From the NCBI GenBank assembly GCA_025677815.1, contig JAIXMP010000050.1:124001-188000 (forward strand): a stretch of DNA of 64,000 nt. The letters are read 5' to 3'. Below are positions 24,926 through 37,772 of the stretch, piece after piece. How positions within the stretch are numbered: position 1 is the stretch's first letter; every line of letters begins with the position of its first letter. Source of the DNA: Phascolomyces articulosus. Its lineage: Eukaryota; Mucoromycota; Mucoromycetes; Mucorales; Lichtheimiaceae. The position numbers and the translations under genes were made by a program. Under the pieces are notes generated by a model. That model did not search any database and was not told the origin of the DNA. It saw only the letters and a list, made by a program, of their open reading frames with translations.

Positions 24926-27900
24926 ATTTTTGAAATTGACACAAATGCAAGAAAAAATAAGTATATCATACAGGTTGAGTAAGATTTGTCGAAGTCTCAC
25001 CAGATCACCATATACTTGCGTAGGTAAATTCCGATCGACATCATACCACAGGACAACTCCTTTTCCAAGGAAATTACTAGCAACAAGCTTCATTGCACTC
25101 TCAACGACATAGGTCTACATTATTATTTAGTTTGGGAAAATAAGGTGGTTGGGTTTTAAGAAGGTCAGTTTTTTTTAGAGGAGTTCCTTCATCCATGCAA
25201 TGTGAATTGTATTTGCTCTTACCATGTCCAATAAACCCCTTTCCAGTGTTAAATGTCCCGATTCAATTTTGGAGTAATCAAGGATATCATCAATCAGCGC
25301 CATTAAATGATTCCCGGAAGATTCGATTGTTTCTGCACAATCATATAAATCAGGGGGTAAATCACTCTCCATAAGCATTCGAGACATGCCGATCACTGCG
25401 TTCATAGGTGTTCGGATTTCTGTTCGTAATAAACATCATTATCATAATTTCAGTGATGAAATTGGAATTAAGGAGTATTTATATAGAGAAAGCGTGATGA
25501 TGAAAAAAAAATAGAATTGAGTTGCTATATATTCTTTGTTTTTGATACAATAATATATCATCATTAGCATCATCATCATTATGATGATGATGAAATACTA
25601 CATGTATTACACAGACTTCTTTTTTAAAAAATAATAATAATAGAGATGATTTACCATGTGACATATTAGCAAGGAATTCTTGTTTAGAAGTCGCTGCCTT
25701 TTCTGCCACTTCTTTTGCAAGTTTAAGGTCTGCAAATGTATATATTTTATAAAATACAATAATATTCAGCGTATAAGATTTAACAATCGGCATTAAAAAA
25801 ATTAATATATACCTTTAAGTAAAGTTTGTGTCCGTGCTCTTTCTTCTTCCAATTCCAATGTACGTTGTTGTAAATTGGCAGTCCTTTTCCGTACCAAGTC
25901 TTCCATATCATTGGCATATTTCTCCAACTTGATAAAATATATCACCATGCTTCATTAATAAAAAAAAATATGTTCGTCCATTTTCACAACTCTTGTTACT
26001 TCTTTCAAAAATGACAGAAAAAAAAGGTGTCTGTGGATGCACTTACCAAGACAGCCATATTATCCACCACATTATCTGAGCCTGTATATGGATCAAATGC
26101 TCCTATACGACTATCCATGGCTGAAAATGTAGGTCTTGCACAAGGATCTTCACTCATGCATTCTTCAATAATTTGATTTATTCTTTCTGCATAACCATCT
26201 GCATCCATTGTCTTTACAAGTTTTGGTCGAATCCTTTTTTCCCTACTACCGCTCCTACTGCTAATCATTTTAAATATGGCTAATTGGGAGTATCCTTGAT
26301 CCAGTAAATCCTTGTATGGTTTTTCACGAGTAAGAATTTCATTAATGATGACACCCACACTGTATGTACCAATAATTCAAAATGATTGGTTAAATAATGT
26401 GGTATAAATATTAAATAATAATATTACTTTTAGGCTGTATGATATTATAGGATACCTGTAGGCGTCAGATCGCTTGGATGGGCAGGAAAGAATAGTGCCT
26501 GCAGGTAGTACAGTGACAGTTTCTGGAGCAAGCCAAAATAGCTCATCTTGCGAATGGACCAAGGGGTCACCTTTACTTTTTGGATCCTCCACATAGGGAT
26601 AGTATTTACGAATATGGCTTAAAGTAGCTGCATCGACTTGCATCAAACGTACTTTGGTTAATCCATAATCGGTAATTTTCAGTTCCCATTTACCAGAGAT
26701 CATGCATGATCGAGAAGTAAGACGACCATGGTAGAGGAATTTTGATCTTTGAAGGAATTCCATTGCTATGATAGGATATTTAATTTTAGGATGAATGATG
26801 GAATCAAAGGTTTAAAATGGTATAGATGGAAGATGTTACCTTGAATAAGGTCATGAATTAAGGAAAATCGAAAGATCCATGAGAGATTGATATCACGATC
26901 CGCCAATATATCAAATAAAGAGCCTTTGGTGCAATATTCTAAATATGTACGTGTACAGCAATAAGCAAATAGGATAAAACGTCATCGTTCCTTCATCCAT
27001 TCCCTTAATTTTTCATTACCTTCGACAATAAAAGTACGTTGAGGTTCAATACATAACCCACAAAGTTCCACCAATTTTGCATGACGAGCATCTTTCATAA
27101 GTGCAACTTCTTTTCTAACTTCATCGTTTACTCGAACACGTCTGAATCCAATCTGTTTGATAAACACGGGAAGGTTCCGGCTTTTTTTTTTTGAAATAAA
27201 AGGATAAATATTAAGTATATGTATGATACTTGTTTTTTTTGCTCTTGTTTTATACGTACTGTGATCCAACGGCACTGATAAGTTCTTGTTTTCTTGAGAT
27301 AATTGATACATCTTCCATCGTTTTTGAATTACTATAAAACATTTAAAATCATATATAATATATTGATATTCATATAACGCAATACACTATAATTGTTATA
27401 TGGTATTCTTGTACAGAAAATAAAAAGAATGCTATTCAACCTTGATGTTAAATTTCTTATCTCCTTATTCATAAGTAAATCCGGATCAGATAAGCTGCTA
27501 CGTTGCGCCATTTCCGTCATGGAGGCTCTACGAGCCGACTCTGATAAATCGACATCTGAATTATTCAATGTGGCAGATATATTATTACTACTGCTACGAC
27601 CGTCCACACAACCTGTACGACATATTGTATTACGTCGAGGATTATTGTAATCCATAAAGTAATAATAAGGACTACCACCATGAACAATATCATCAGCTGA
27701 ATTACTTCGTCTTGTGGCAGAGGAAATAGAGTATGACGTCAAATATTTCATGGATGGTCGCACCAAACTTTGATACGTCAATAACCAATCTTGATCACCT
27801 AATCGACCTTGATGGGATTTGTAACGTTTTCTGCATCGCCAAACAAGGACAGTAGCCAATAATGACACCAAAAACACACCAATGGGAATAAAAATCCCCA

Positions 27901-29104
27901 TATATAGTCGTTTCCGAGCTGCTTGTTTATCAGCAGCATATTTAATACACCGTGGATTTTTCTTGCTGCTGGTGTTGCTCATACTGTTTATGCTTTCTTC
28001 ACACGATTCGCATCGAGATGAACCAGAAAGTGAATACATTCCGTAAGGGCATGGTAAACAAATGGATTGATCAGGCCGATCGGTGTAAGTGTTGGTGGGG
28101 CATCGATGACACTGGATAGAAAGTCGAGTATGACTATTATCCAGGCAAAAATAAGAGTTGGTTGCAAGATTACCATAGTATTGTCCAGGTGGACATATCA
28201 TTGCAATTTGTGGTGTACTGATTCTTGTTTGTGACCATGGTGGTTGATTCGTGATGGATTTGGTCAAGAGAATATCAAGTGAAGATAAGAATCCAATTGA
28301 AAACATATTTAATGACCTATGTTCATAAATAAAAAACGTATTAAATGAAATTCAAATATAAGACATACTTTTTCTATACATACCACATGGATTTGATGCG
28401 TCCTTGTAAATAGGCTTGTAGTTGATCATACAAATCTGCAGAAGTGTAAAGGATTGTTTCATTACTCATATATCCTTTTAGCATGCGCTATTTATATTGG
28501 TAAAGGTATAATCCATCAGTTTCTTTTTTTTTTCTGAATGGTAATATGTCATCATCGAACGTATATAAAAATGATGAAATCATAGCAGTAACAAAAATAA
28601 ATACATTACATGATTAATCATATCAAACACATACTGTGAAAATGTCACATAAGCATCAGGTTCATAATGTTCGTTTCTTAATGAGTTAAGCACACTTTCA
28701 AATTCAGTATTCATTGCATCTTCATTTGATAAATTGACGGAATGCACCACATTTTGTATCTTTGCCTTGTTCATCACTTCATGTTGTTGATGATCTTGTT
28801 GTTGTTCGTGATACGCATCGTAAAATGCATGACAAAAATCATTTACACCGAAACGTGTTCGTTCTGTTAAACAAACAGGAGTTTGGACACCATCTTGAAA
28901 GACTTTTTTGGCTACCATCTTGGCGAGATTTTCTCTTGCTAGAGCAACATTGGATTGAAATCTATAGATCAGATAGAATAAAGTAATATGAATAGATGTG
29001 AGTGCTAAAGGAAAGAGGAGGTTATATAATAAAGTTGGGTCAGTTGATGGACCCTATCGGATCTTTTTTTATATACTGTCCATCTATTTGTCATTTTTCT
29101 CTTT

Positions 29105-29137
<33 letters not shown>

Positions 29138-31391
29138 TATGTCGACCGATCTTGCGCTTTTTTTTAAGTGACCAACAACGTTATTCTCCTTCTTTTCTCT
29201 TATACAACTCTCCAAAATATATAATACTCAGCGAAGGTTACTATTTGAGGGAGAACTTACGGCATAGATAGTTTTAGGGGTTCTAAAAATGTACCAATAT
29301 GAGCCAAAGGTACCTCACTTGCATTAGTAATAGATGCTCCATAATTAAAAACAGATGAATCACTGGTTTGGAGTATAACTCCGTTGACACCTTCCTTGGA
29401 ATAGGTCGCTAACTCTTGTCTTAGGTGAATCGGATGCCCTATTATTAGAACGAACATTATAATATAAATAATGTAGTATAATTAGTATATCATAAGACAC
29501 CAATACTAAAAATTGAATAACACTTGTTGCAGGAGTTTCATCTACAAACTACATATAGTATAATCACTCTATACCTAATGGTCCTGTCTATGGATATATG
29601 AAATAAATAATAAGTTTTAATCATTGTTTTAATCTATTTGATATGTATTATACTTCTTTATATTTTCATTACCTCAATTTCATTTGAAATAGTCCAGTTT
29701 ATTTTACGAGCTAAATCTTGGGCACCGGCCATTAAAGCAGCATTGTAAGTGTCTCCTCGAGTATTAGGCATAATAGCACCCACCACTGCATTCTTGTCAT
29801 TCAAGGGCAATAACGTGGTTTGTTCATTTTCCATGGTATCCGCTAGGGTTTCATTAGTGACAAGATTAGGACCCGTTTTAATCGTTTCGTTAAAAAAAAC
29901 ATCGTGCCCTGTTAGAATCTATTATAAAAAAAAAAAAGTAAGGAAATACGAAAAGAGTTTAGCGTACTATTTTTTTTTGGTTCATTGTGATTCGTATCTA
30001 TAAGAAATATACATTCTGTATGGATAAACAATTTTCGGGATAAAGGGATGATATCTTACACGTAAATACATATAGAATACGGGTAAAGCGGTTTGATAAT
30101 AAGGAAGTTGTGAAATAGCCATTGTATGTTCATGTCGTGCAAATAAAGTTGTCATGTTGGGCCCTCCAATATCAAAAAAAGCAGCTGCTACACGTGGCGG
30201 ATGCACATGATTATTATGTTCTAAAATGTCTAGAACAGCTCCAGAAACGATATCCACACCAATCTATATAAATATTAAAATCTAGTGTAAGTAGTAAATC
30301 ACGAACAAAAATTCCTTGTCATTTTACTGGATCACTGTTTCCTCCTCCCCCTTGCTCCTCCTTTATATATATATATATATTTCGCTGTTGTAGATATAAA
30401 AAGCATAAAAACCATTATATAATAGTAATATATGAATTTCATAATAATATATTTACCGATCCTCCCAACGATACTATGGAATCGTAGGAACCATTGGATA
30501 AGAACGTGTCACGGACTTTTATCAATGGTTGAGCAGTATTATTATAATCATGAAGATTTAGTAATGTAGGTTCATTGTCGATCGCATCCCGTAATCCTGC
30601 AAACCTGTTTTCAAACGTTTGATTATCCAACCCTTCCAAGTGAATTACCAATGGTTTCGAAAATCCACGTCTTTGCAATTCTCGACCCAACATAGTTGCT
30701 GCTTCATGATCATCCTGTAAGATACGTGTCAATCCAAGTCTTTTTGCATATTGTAAACCTGTGTTGAAAACGAGGACGGGTATATTGTTATCTAAAGCGT
30801 ATTGAGTAGCTTCAAATATTTCATCATTTGGAATTGTTAATATGATGCCATCGACGCGCTATTATTTTTATTATTTTTTAAGGTTATGTTATATAGTTGA
30901 AATGTTAATTCTCTTTTCATCAAATAGAATTTGTTTATCATTTCATAAGATAAAAGAGCATTTACATTATCCACGGCTGCTCGAATATCTGTCGTCATTT
31001 TACTGCCTGTATTTATTAAATGACGATTCCATTCAATTTGAATATCCATGATAGCGGCAGCATCTCTTGCTCCTTGTTCAGGATTATGAAAAAAGGTTGC
31101 CATAGCTGAATCATGGGAAATTACAGCGATCCGTGGTTTTGGTGGTGATGCATTTGATCGACTACAATTAGGTAAATGAGGGGGTGGAACCTGTTGATCG
31201 ACAGCTGCTGCAATTCTATTTTCAGTGGTACTAATAAATGCACTGTTGTTACTATTCGAAGAAAATTCATTTGTTGATGTGTTAACGAATGATCTATCTT
31301 GTGCTAATGCTATCCGTGTAAGCTGTATTAGAATGACAAGGAGTATAGTGATCCAATATAAAAAATTCGTCGTTATTGAAAAGATCATCAA
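23116..31391 (-). CDS. Receptor hybrid histidine kinase with guanylyl-cyclase-receptor chassis
   Basis: Twenty exons join in phase into 1966 residues: 31391-30966, 30858-30457, 30263-30060, 29918-29673, 29587-29575, 29438-29261, 28961-28610, 28487-28384, 28316-27441, 27331-27260, 27180-27020, 26938-26840, 26765-26456, 26359-26047, 25927-25813, 25729-25655, 25419-25223, 25114-24972, 24829-24547 and 24447-23116. Order: signal peptide (about 1-31); two tandem type I periplasmic-binding-protein-like domains (about 85-385 and 390-680); Cys-rich ephrin-receptor-like repeat (683-765); membrane span (779-801); kinase-homology domain (about 935-1240) with Lys966 in the VAIK position, HGRL (1057-1060) replacing HRDL and D1077-Y-G; signalling helix (1253-1290); HisKA with His1315 in [15 protein letters not shown]; HATPase with NLLSNAFKF, DSGIGIP and GGTGLGL; a degenerate receiver-like stretch; and a true receiver (Asp1821-1822, Asp1870, Lys1925). 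It probably senses an extracellular ligand at the plasma membrane and feeds a His-Asp phosphorelay. The pseudokinase and helix closely resemble those of animal receptor guanylyl cyclases, but no cyclase is present. Confidence 0.9.
24888..24926. repeat. TC then CA dinucleotide microsatellite in a receptor-kinase intron
   Basis: A TC tract is followed at once by an uninterrupted CA tract inside the intron between exons 18 and 19 of the receptor histidine kinase gene. No coding role. Confidence 0.85.
29105..29139. repeat. CTA trinucleotide microsatellite in a receptor-kinase intron
   Basis: About eleven tandem CTA units lie in the long intron between exons 6 and 7 of the receptor histidine kinase gene (29260-28962). 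Confidence 0.85.
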
Positions 31392-32218
31392 AAAAAAAAA
31401 AAAAAAGCGGGAGAAGGAGGAGAGAATCGTCGTTGTATGGATTGAAAATCGAGAGAAGGAGAAGAGAAAGAGTGAAGGGGTGGAAAAAGCACTCTATTTT
31501 TGTTGTAATACCCGAATCATAAACGAATAGCAACAACAACAACCTCTGATATATTTCATAACCATCCAGGTAATAGCAAAAAATTATACATCGTTTATAA
31601 AACAAACAAATAAAAAAAGAGATGATGTCAATTTTCCGTTTTATATAAAACTTTATATTTCTTTATTATTCTATTCCAAGAAAAAGTTAATATTTGTGTT
31701 GTGCATGGCAAAGAAAAAAAAATACGATAATACTAAAAATAAAAAGTAGTAATGATAGTAATGTTGTTCCATATGAAGATAATTCCATATTATGCTAAAG
31801 AACAATGAAAAAAAAAATTGTACAAAGAAAAATCTCTACATGTAATTGTTATTGTTGTCGCAGTTATTTGCTGACGAAGCATAATGAATGGTATAAAGAA
31901 ATTGAAGTTGTGTAATCAAATGGTATTAATGATATGATATGAAGAGAAAGAAGAAGGAAGGAATGGGATGGTATGATACGTAAAAGAGAAGAAATGGTGC
32001 ATTTGTATATATGAAGTAAAATTGTAATTATAGTAGTAGTATTAATAGTTTTAATGAAGAATATATGTACTTTCAAAAGGGGAGGGAAAAGTCGTGTATA
32101 AAATAAAAAGATATGTATAAAAAGAAAGATGTAGTGGTCGAATTTATGTGATTTTGTTAAAAGGCATGTAAACGGAAGGAAGGACAGGAAGAGGCTGACA
32201 CCAAAATGAGGCAAAAAT
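31392..32218. other. Spacer upstream of receptor kinase, downstream of Myb gene
   Basis: About 830 bp containing the promoter of the receptor histidine kinase and the 3' flank of the Myb gene, both on the minus strand. The sequence is AT-rich with A runs at 31389-31405 and elsewhere. Stop-free stretches here are T-rich simple sequence with no protein character. Confidence 0.5.
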
Positions 32219-32866
32219 TTAAAGAAGAGTGGATGATCGTTGTCTTTTTCGGATCACATTACCCGAAGTTACTTTCAAAGAGCGTGATTCACATTCTCTC
32301 CAAGAACGATTGGGCATTTCAAGTGAAACAGCTTTCCAAGCTTGTTTAAATAAACGAGCATGTTTTTTCATGGCAATGGTTAACAATTGATCTTCTGTAT
32401 CGTCCCAATCACGTCGTTCGAGTGCTTTGGTTTGTAATGTTTTAAATCGTCCCCAACAACAACCGCGTGAACGATGAGGTAAATAAGTGGAAGAAATCAT
32501 GGCCCATGACAAGCCTTGATTATAACCATATTGTAAAAGTGAATCTTCATGTCGAGTCCAAGGTGTACGTGTTTGAGGTCCCGAACGTTGTTGTTGTTGA
32601 GGTTGTTGTGGGTGTTGTTGTAATGCAAGTGTATTAGCTGATGTCGAAGGAGAAGGAGGAGTATCCACAAGAGGTGCTACAATTGGCTTTGGTGTTGCTG
32701 GAGGAGATGAAGCAAGTGAAAGAGAAGGTGTAGAATACGATAAATCAGGACTATCAGTATCTGAAGAAGCACAAGACCATGTTTGTTGATAACATTGGTT
32801 GGTGACAGACGTTTCAGGGCATGTATAAAACGTGGATGTAGGGCAAAGGAGGTTCTTAATATCCAT
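32219..32866 (-). CDS. Two-repeat Myb/SANT DNA-binding protein
   Basis: A single exon encodes 215 residues. The N-terminal 95 residues are Ser/Pro/Gln-rich and disordered. Residues about 97-150 form a first Myb/SANT repeat (TPWTRHEDSLLQYGYNQG, then WAMISSTYLPHRSRGCCWGRF), and about 150-200 a second (RDWDDTEDQLLTIAMKKH, then WKAVSLEMPNRSWRECESR). The spaced tryptophans and the helix 3 arginines fit sequence-specific DNA binding. It is therefore a likely transcription factor, with unknown target genes. There is no coiled coil or other partner domain. A very long gene-poor region lies upstream (32867-39682), which may include extended regulatory DNA. Confidence 0.82.
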   Translation of the reverse strand: MDIKNLLCPTSTFYTCPETSVTNQCYQQTWSCASSDTDSPDLSYSTPSLSLASSPPATPKPIVAPLVDTPPSPSTSANTLALQQHPQQPQQQQRSGPQTRTPWTRHEDSLLQYGYNQGLSWAMISSTYLPHRSRGCCWGRFKTLQTKALERRDWDDTEDQLLTIAMKKHARLFKQAWKAVSLEMPNRSWRECESRSLKVTSGNVIRKRQRSSTLL

Positions 32867-33408
32867 GGTGATTGAATTGAATTGGTTGAAAAATATAAAG
32901 TAAAGGTTATTATATAGAAATAAATATATTTTTTTACTAAGTAAAAAAAAAAGTGAAATAAAAAAGTATTTTTTTGAAACTTAAAAAATGAATGACAAGT
33001 GAGGGTATTTATACTCTGGGCAAAAATTACAATTATATAAAAAAAGGTTCTTAATGATCAACTTGTCAGTTCATGGAAAGGGAGAGAGAGATAGTTGTTT
33101 AAGATAAAATATAGAATAATGACACCATAATAGCATCATTGTTCTAAACTATCATAAATTCTCGGAGGGACATCTATATTTTGTCATTAAAACTTATTGT
33201 TCGTTATTTAGAACCCCTATAAATCAACCTTAAGAAGCAATTATCATCAACATCATCATATCACATCATTTAGCCTTCTCTATTTTCTCTATTACAACTG
33301 CTACTATATTACTCCCTCTATTATTAGCTAGGTAAAAATTTCATGATCCCATATATATAATGACATACTCGTTATTCGTCTTATATCACCCGATTCTTTG
33401 GTTGCTTT

Positions 33409-33433
33409 CTCTCTCTCTCTCTCTCTCTCTCTC
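33409..33433. repeat. CT dinucleotide microsatellite
   Basis: An uninterrupted CT repeat of about 12 units in the gene-poor region upstream of the Myb gene, followed by ATT and ATC trinucleotide runs. Confidence 0.85.
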
Positions 33434-36400
33434 GTTTATTATTATTATACCATCATCATCATCATCGTACACAAAAAAAAACTGTTTTTGCCCCTCTTTT
33501 TCTTTGTTTCTTCTTTTTGCTCCTCTCTGTTAAGCTCTAGTTCTTTTACACTTTGTGATGAATAATTTACTACCAGTAGTATTTCACTTGATTATTAACT
33601 ACTTATTATTCTATTCTTCTACTCCTGCCCTCCCCCCAAAATAGATAACTCCCTTTCTATGGGCCCTTTCATCATAAAGTGATCGAACGACGTCGCATTT
33701 CCTAACTGTTACTCCTACTACACTGTACCTTTACCACGCGAATTTTACTCTCTGTTTTTTTGTTTTTTGTTTTTTTTTTTGTGGGATAAAATGAATCATA
33801 TATGAGAGTAAGAGTGAGAGACTGTGCGTACTCTTTTTATCTCTCTCTCTCTCTTACTATGATTCCTACATTCCTATTATTTTACGTTTCATTTAGTGTT
33901 TCTCTCTCCCTCGACCATCTTTCACCACCTGAAAAAATAAAGACATAAACATTCCCCCGCGTATAAACACGATCCTTTCCCTTTCATTTTTCTTTTCTAT
34001 CGTGGGTACCTTTTTTAAAAAAGCCCACAAAATAATATTATCATCGATATAGAATAAAGTATAAAATATGCTTATGATATTATGTATCAGTATCCCTTTT
34101 GATAATTATATTATAAATCCTCCTATATGCTATTCTATTTTCCATGAGTTTTCAATCTATCGTCGTCCGTTCCCCCACGTTTTTTTTTATCAAAGTTTTT
34201 CTATCCATTTATTTATGATATTTACCAAGAACTGAAACTAATAAAAAATCGACGATGTTACATAAAGAGTATAGAGTGACAATAGGTATATATGTGTTCA
34301 TCAAGCTACATAGTCTACTTAATATATATATATTATTCTATTTTATTCAAGCTATAGAAGCATAGAAGCTATTGTATGTAATAATATCAATCTTACATTA
34401 TTATTGTTTTACTGGGAAGTTTAGCATCACAATCATATGCAGGGTGAAATGCAGTTGAAAATTCAATATTCTTTATATATTTTTGCATAAGACTTTCTCT
34501 GATAGTAAATAGTAAATTTAATAATGGAATGAAATAATAAAAGCTGCTTATAATATAAAAAACTGCTGCTCCTTATCTTTTTTTTTTTTACCAATAACGT
34601 CAGTGTGCTCAATAGAACATTATTTTTAAATGTAATTTATGAATGTAGTATATTATGTACTTCATACACACTTTAATGCTATACAGAAAAAAAGATGGAT
34701 CAAGATGGTTGTCATATAAACTTCTATTGAAAATCATTATAATGTTCATAAATTATGAGCATATATTCTCCTCATTCAATGTTCTTTCGTTTATTTATTG
34801 AATGCTTGCTTTATTAATTACATTCAAATAAAGAAAAGAAGGGTATGATAGTAATTATTTGAACTTGCGTATGATTGTATAGAAGCATCATAAGTATTAT
34901 ATACAATGATTGTTAGACCAGTTTGATCGACATTTTGATAAAGGAAAAAAAAAGGCGGAAAATATAATGTGAATGAGAGGATAATAGTCCATATGAAGAA
35001 CAAGAGATGGAATCACCCTTTTTCTCCCCTTTCTATTCCCCACTCCCTTCTTAACACTCCACTCATTTTTTCTTTCTTTCTATCTCTTTCTCCGGTGTCA
35101 CCCTTTTTCTCCATAAAAAAAACTATTTTTTTTATTTCATTGTATCAGGGATCACAAAAAAAAAAAGTGAAAACGGAACAATGGTAGACTAAAAATAAAA
35201 ATTTCTAAATTTGTTTAATGCACAAGTCGATTTTGATTATACAATGATCAAACATAGTAAACCATTATCTGTCACTGACTAGATGTTCAATATAGCGATA
35301 TATTCATTAATTGTTCAACTTTTATACCATATATTTATACGTACTTAAATTATTTAACAATGTATTATATATTACTATACTTGATATACAAAAAATCTAA
35401 TTTACTGTTATCATCACAGAACATCATATTCGTATATAGAACAAAACTGATATATGTTTATGCGTTTCATATGAAAAAGGTCTATATCGGGTAAAAAATC
35501 CTCAATAAGACACAGGAGAGAAAAATAAGAGAATAAAACACCTAGCACCAGAAGGGAGAAGAATTGACATATTACATATATAGATAACTATATATATCAC
35601 ACGTAATAAGTGAAAGATGATTATCATTCAGTTTATTAACAGAGAATTGAAATGTGAACTGTGCATAAAATAGCAAGATGTAAATATCTTAATTCAATGG
35701 TAGTCATCATATATTTTCCAAATGAAGTCTTTTTTCCATGATCCCTTTTGGATCTGAAACTGTTCTCGAAATGCAAGTAGCACGGGCCTTGGATCGCCAT
35801 CCATCATTTATTTACCCATCACATTGTTTATATACTATCATAGATTTCTTTTTGGATACTGTGAGTTGCAAGGAAATGTATACCTGGAGTAAAAATATCT
35901 GCCTTTCTCATAATTAATCTTAAATACTTGAGTTTTTCCATATACATAAATCTTTAAGATAGCAATACTAGTAGATGTTGTAGCAGTACATACAAGCTGC
36001 TTGAAAAACTGCTAGATGTTAAGCAAAAATCCTAAAACATGTTTACAGCAGAAAGGCGCCACATTTTTCCAAAGGGAATCATTAGAGCCATGGGCAAATA
36101 GGACTTTTTTTGTTCACACTATTTTCTATAAACATTTCCTTTATTCAATTTTTATATAAGGAGTAGAATAGGAGTCCATTATAGAAAGGAGGGAATCGCT
36201 GATTTGTCGCGCGACACAAATGATCCACTCATGTCCTTCAAGATGTTCTCTCATGAAAGGGAGTTGCATTTGCACATGGTCATTATACAAAAATTCCAAA
36301 CAACCCGAATCTCTTTCTCTCTCTCTCTCTCCTTTCTTTTTTCCCCAAGATCTCTCTTTTTCACCTTAAATCCTCCTATATGTGTGTATATGTTACATTT

Positions 36401-37277
36401 CTCTATCCTCATTTACCACTTTTTTGTGGACTCCTTCGAACTCCTTTGAAATTGCAAAGGAAAAAAAAAATTGCTAGTGTTACTTTGCACCGCACGGACA
36501 CCTTTTTTTTTTATTTTCCAGCCTTTGAAAAATATATAGGTCTTCTCCTCTCTTTCCCTCCCTAACACTTTTTTTTATAGTTTTCAGATGTCATCATTTA
36601 ATATTTTGTATTTAAAAGAAGACATACTTCTCTTTCTATTTAATGTTCATATAGTAAGTCATAGGGTAATTAGGATGAGAAATACATATAAAAAAATACG
36701 AGAGCGTGGTATGACGAGAGGGTGAGGATGGGGAGAAAAGAAGCAGAGAACACAGAAGGGATCATGATGGTAATAACATATCTTATACTACCACACCTCT
36801 CCTCTTTCAAATAATTTTAACCACTTGGTCCTAAAAGACCACAACAACTACATTATTATTATTATTTGTTCGCGTGGTTGTTACTTTATTATTTTCCTTA
36901 AAATCAATTTTGTTGTTGTTGTTACTGCTGCTATACTATATATTGAAATGGATACAAATTATTAAAAATGCCCTAGAGGATGCATGTTGTAATGTTGTTG
37001 TTGTTTTTTTGCTCAGCAAAATGAATAGAACTCCATATTTTCTTTTGGATATGATGACGCCATGCATTCCATTATGCAATGAGTATCATACGTAGAATCT
37101 TGAATGACATGATTAGAAACCAGAAAATATGAAACGTTCAAAATCAAATTAAGAGGAGGTTTTTGATTTTCAATCAGATATGATGACCATGACAATAAAG
37201 ATACATATATGCCTTGATATTTTTGGATTATAAAATGACATACTTTATCTTAACAGTTACGATACACAGAATAAGAA

Positions 37278-37772
37278 CTATAACCACCGCCTCAAAAGAC
37301 AACAAGGAGTAAAGTATATTTTCATGTACGTACCTAATACTATTACTTTGCTATTGTATAGCATTATTTTATATTGGATGGTTATGAGGAGGAATCCCCT
37401 GTAATAAAAGAGCATGGTTAGAGAAGAAGGGATGTCACCACTATAACTTTTTGTTGAAGCTATTTCTGTTTGTAACTTACTATTTTTTTCTGGTTTAAGC
37501 CCATCATCATGTTCATTTATAATACATCTCATCTCATTAATTATGTTCATACATACATTACCCCAATCACCATTAAAATAATAATTGATACGTATAGAAG
37601 AATAATGACCAATAACCATTTGATTTAGAGTTTCTAATGATATAAAAACGGACACATATTTGTAAGTGAATAAAAATGGAACCATAACTTTATATTTTAT
37701 TAAAAAGAAGTTCGTATGACTGACAGCGTTATGGCTGGATAGAATAATTCTGTGCACTAAGACATTGAACAC
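37278..37772 (-). other. Unidentified long open frame in a gene-poor region
   Basis: A minus-strand frame stays open for about 170 codons in DNA this AT-rich, which is unlikely by chance. The translation is rich in Ile, Tyr and Asn and includes a more protein-like middle part (YYFNGDWGNVCMNIINEM, then a charged segment with NEHDDGLKPEKN). There is no ATG at its start, so if it is real it is an internal exon or a relic. I do not recognise the family. It could be a decayed mobile-element or lineage-specific gene fragment. Confidence 0.25.

Noticed and set aside
27241..27331. Exon 10 of the receptor kinase read as [17 protein letters not shown]
   Set aside because: That frame cannot join in phase to the preceding exon or to the [11 protein letters not shown] exon. 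The frame giving [19 protein letters not shown] fits both sides.
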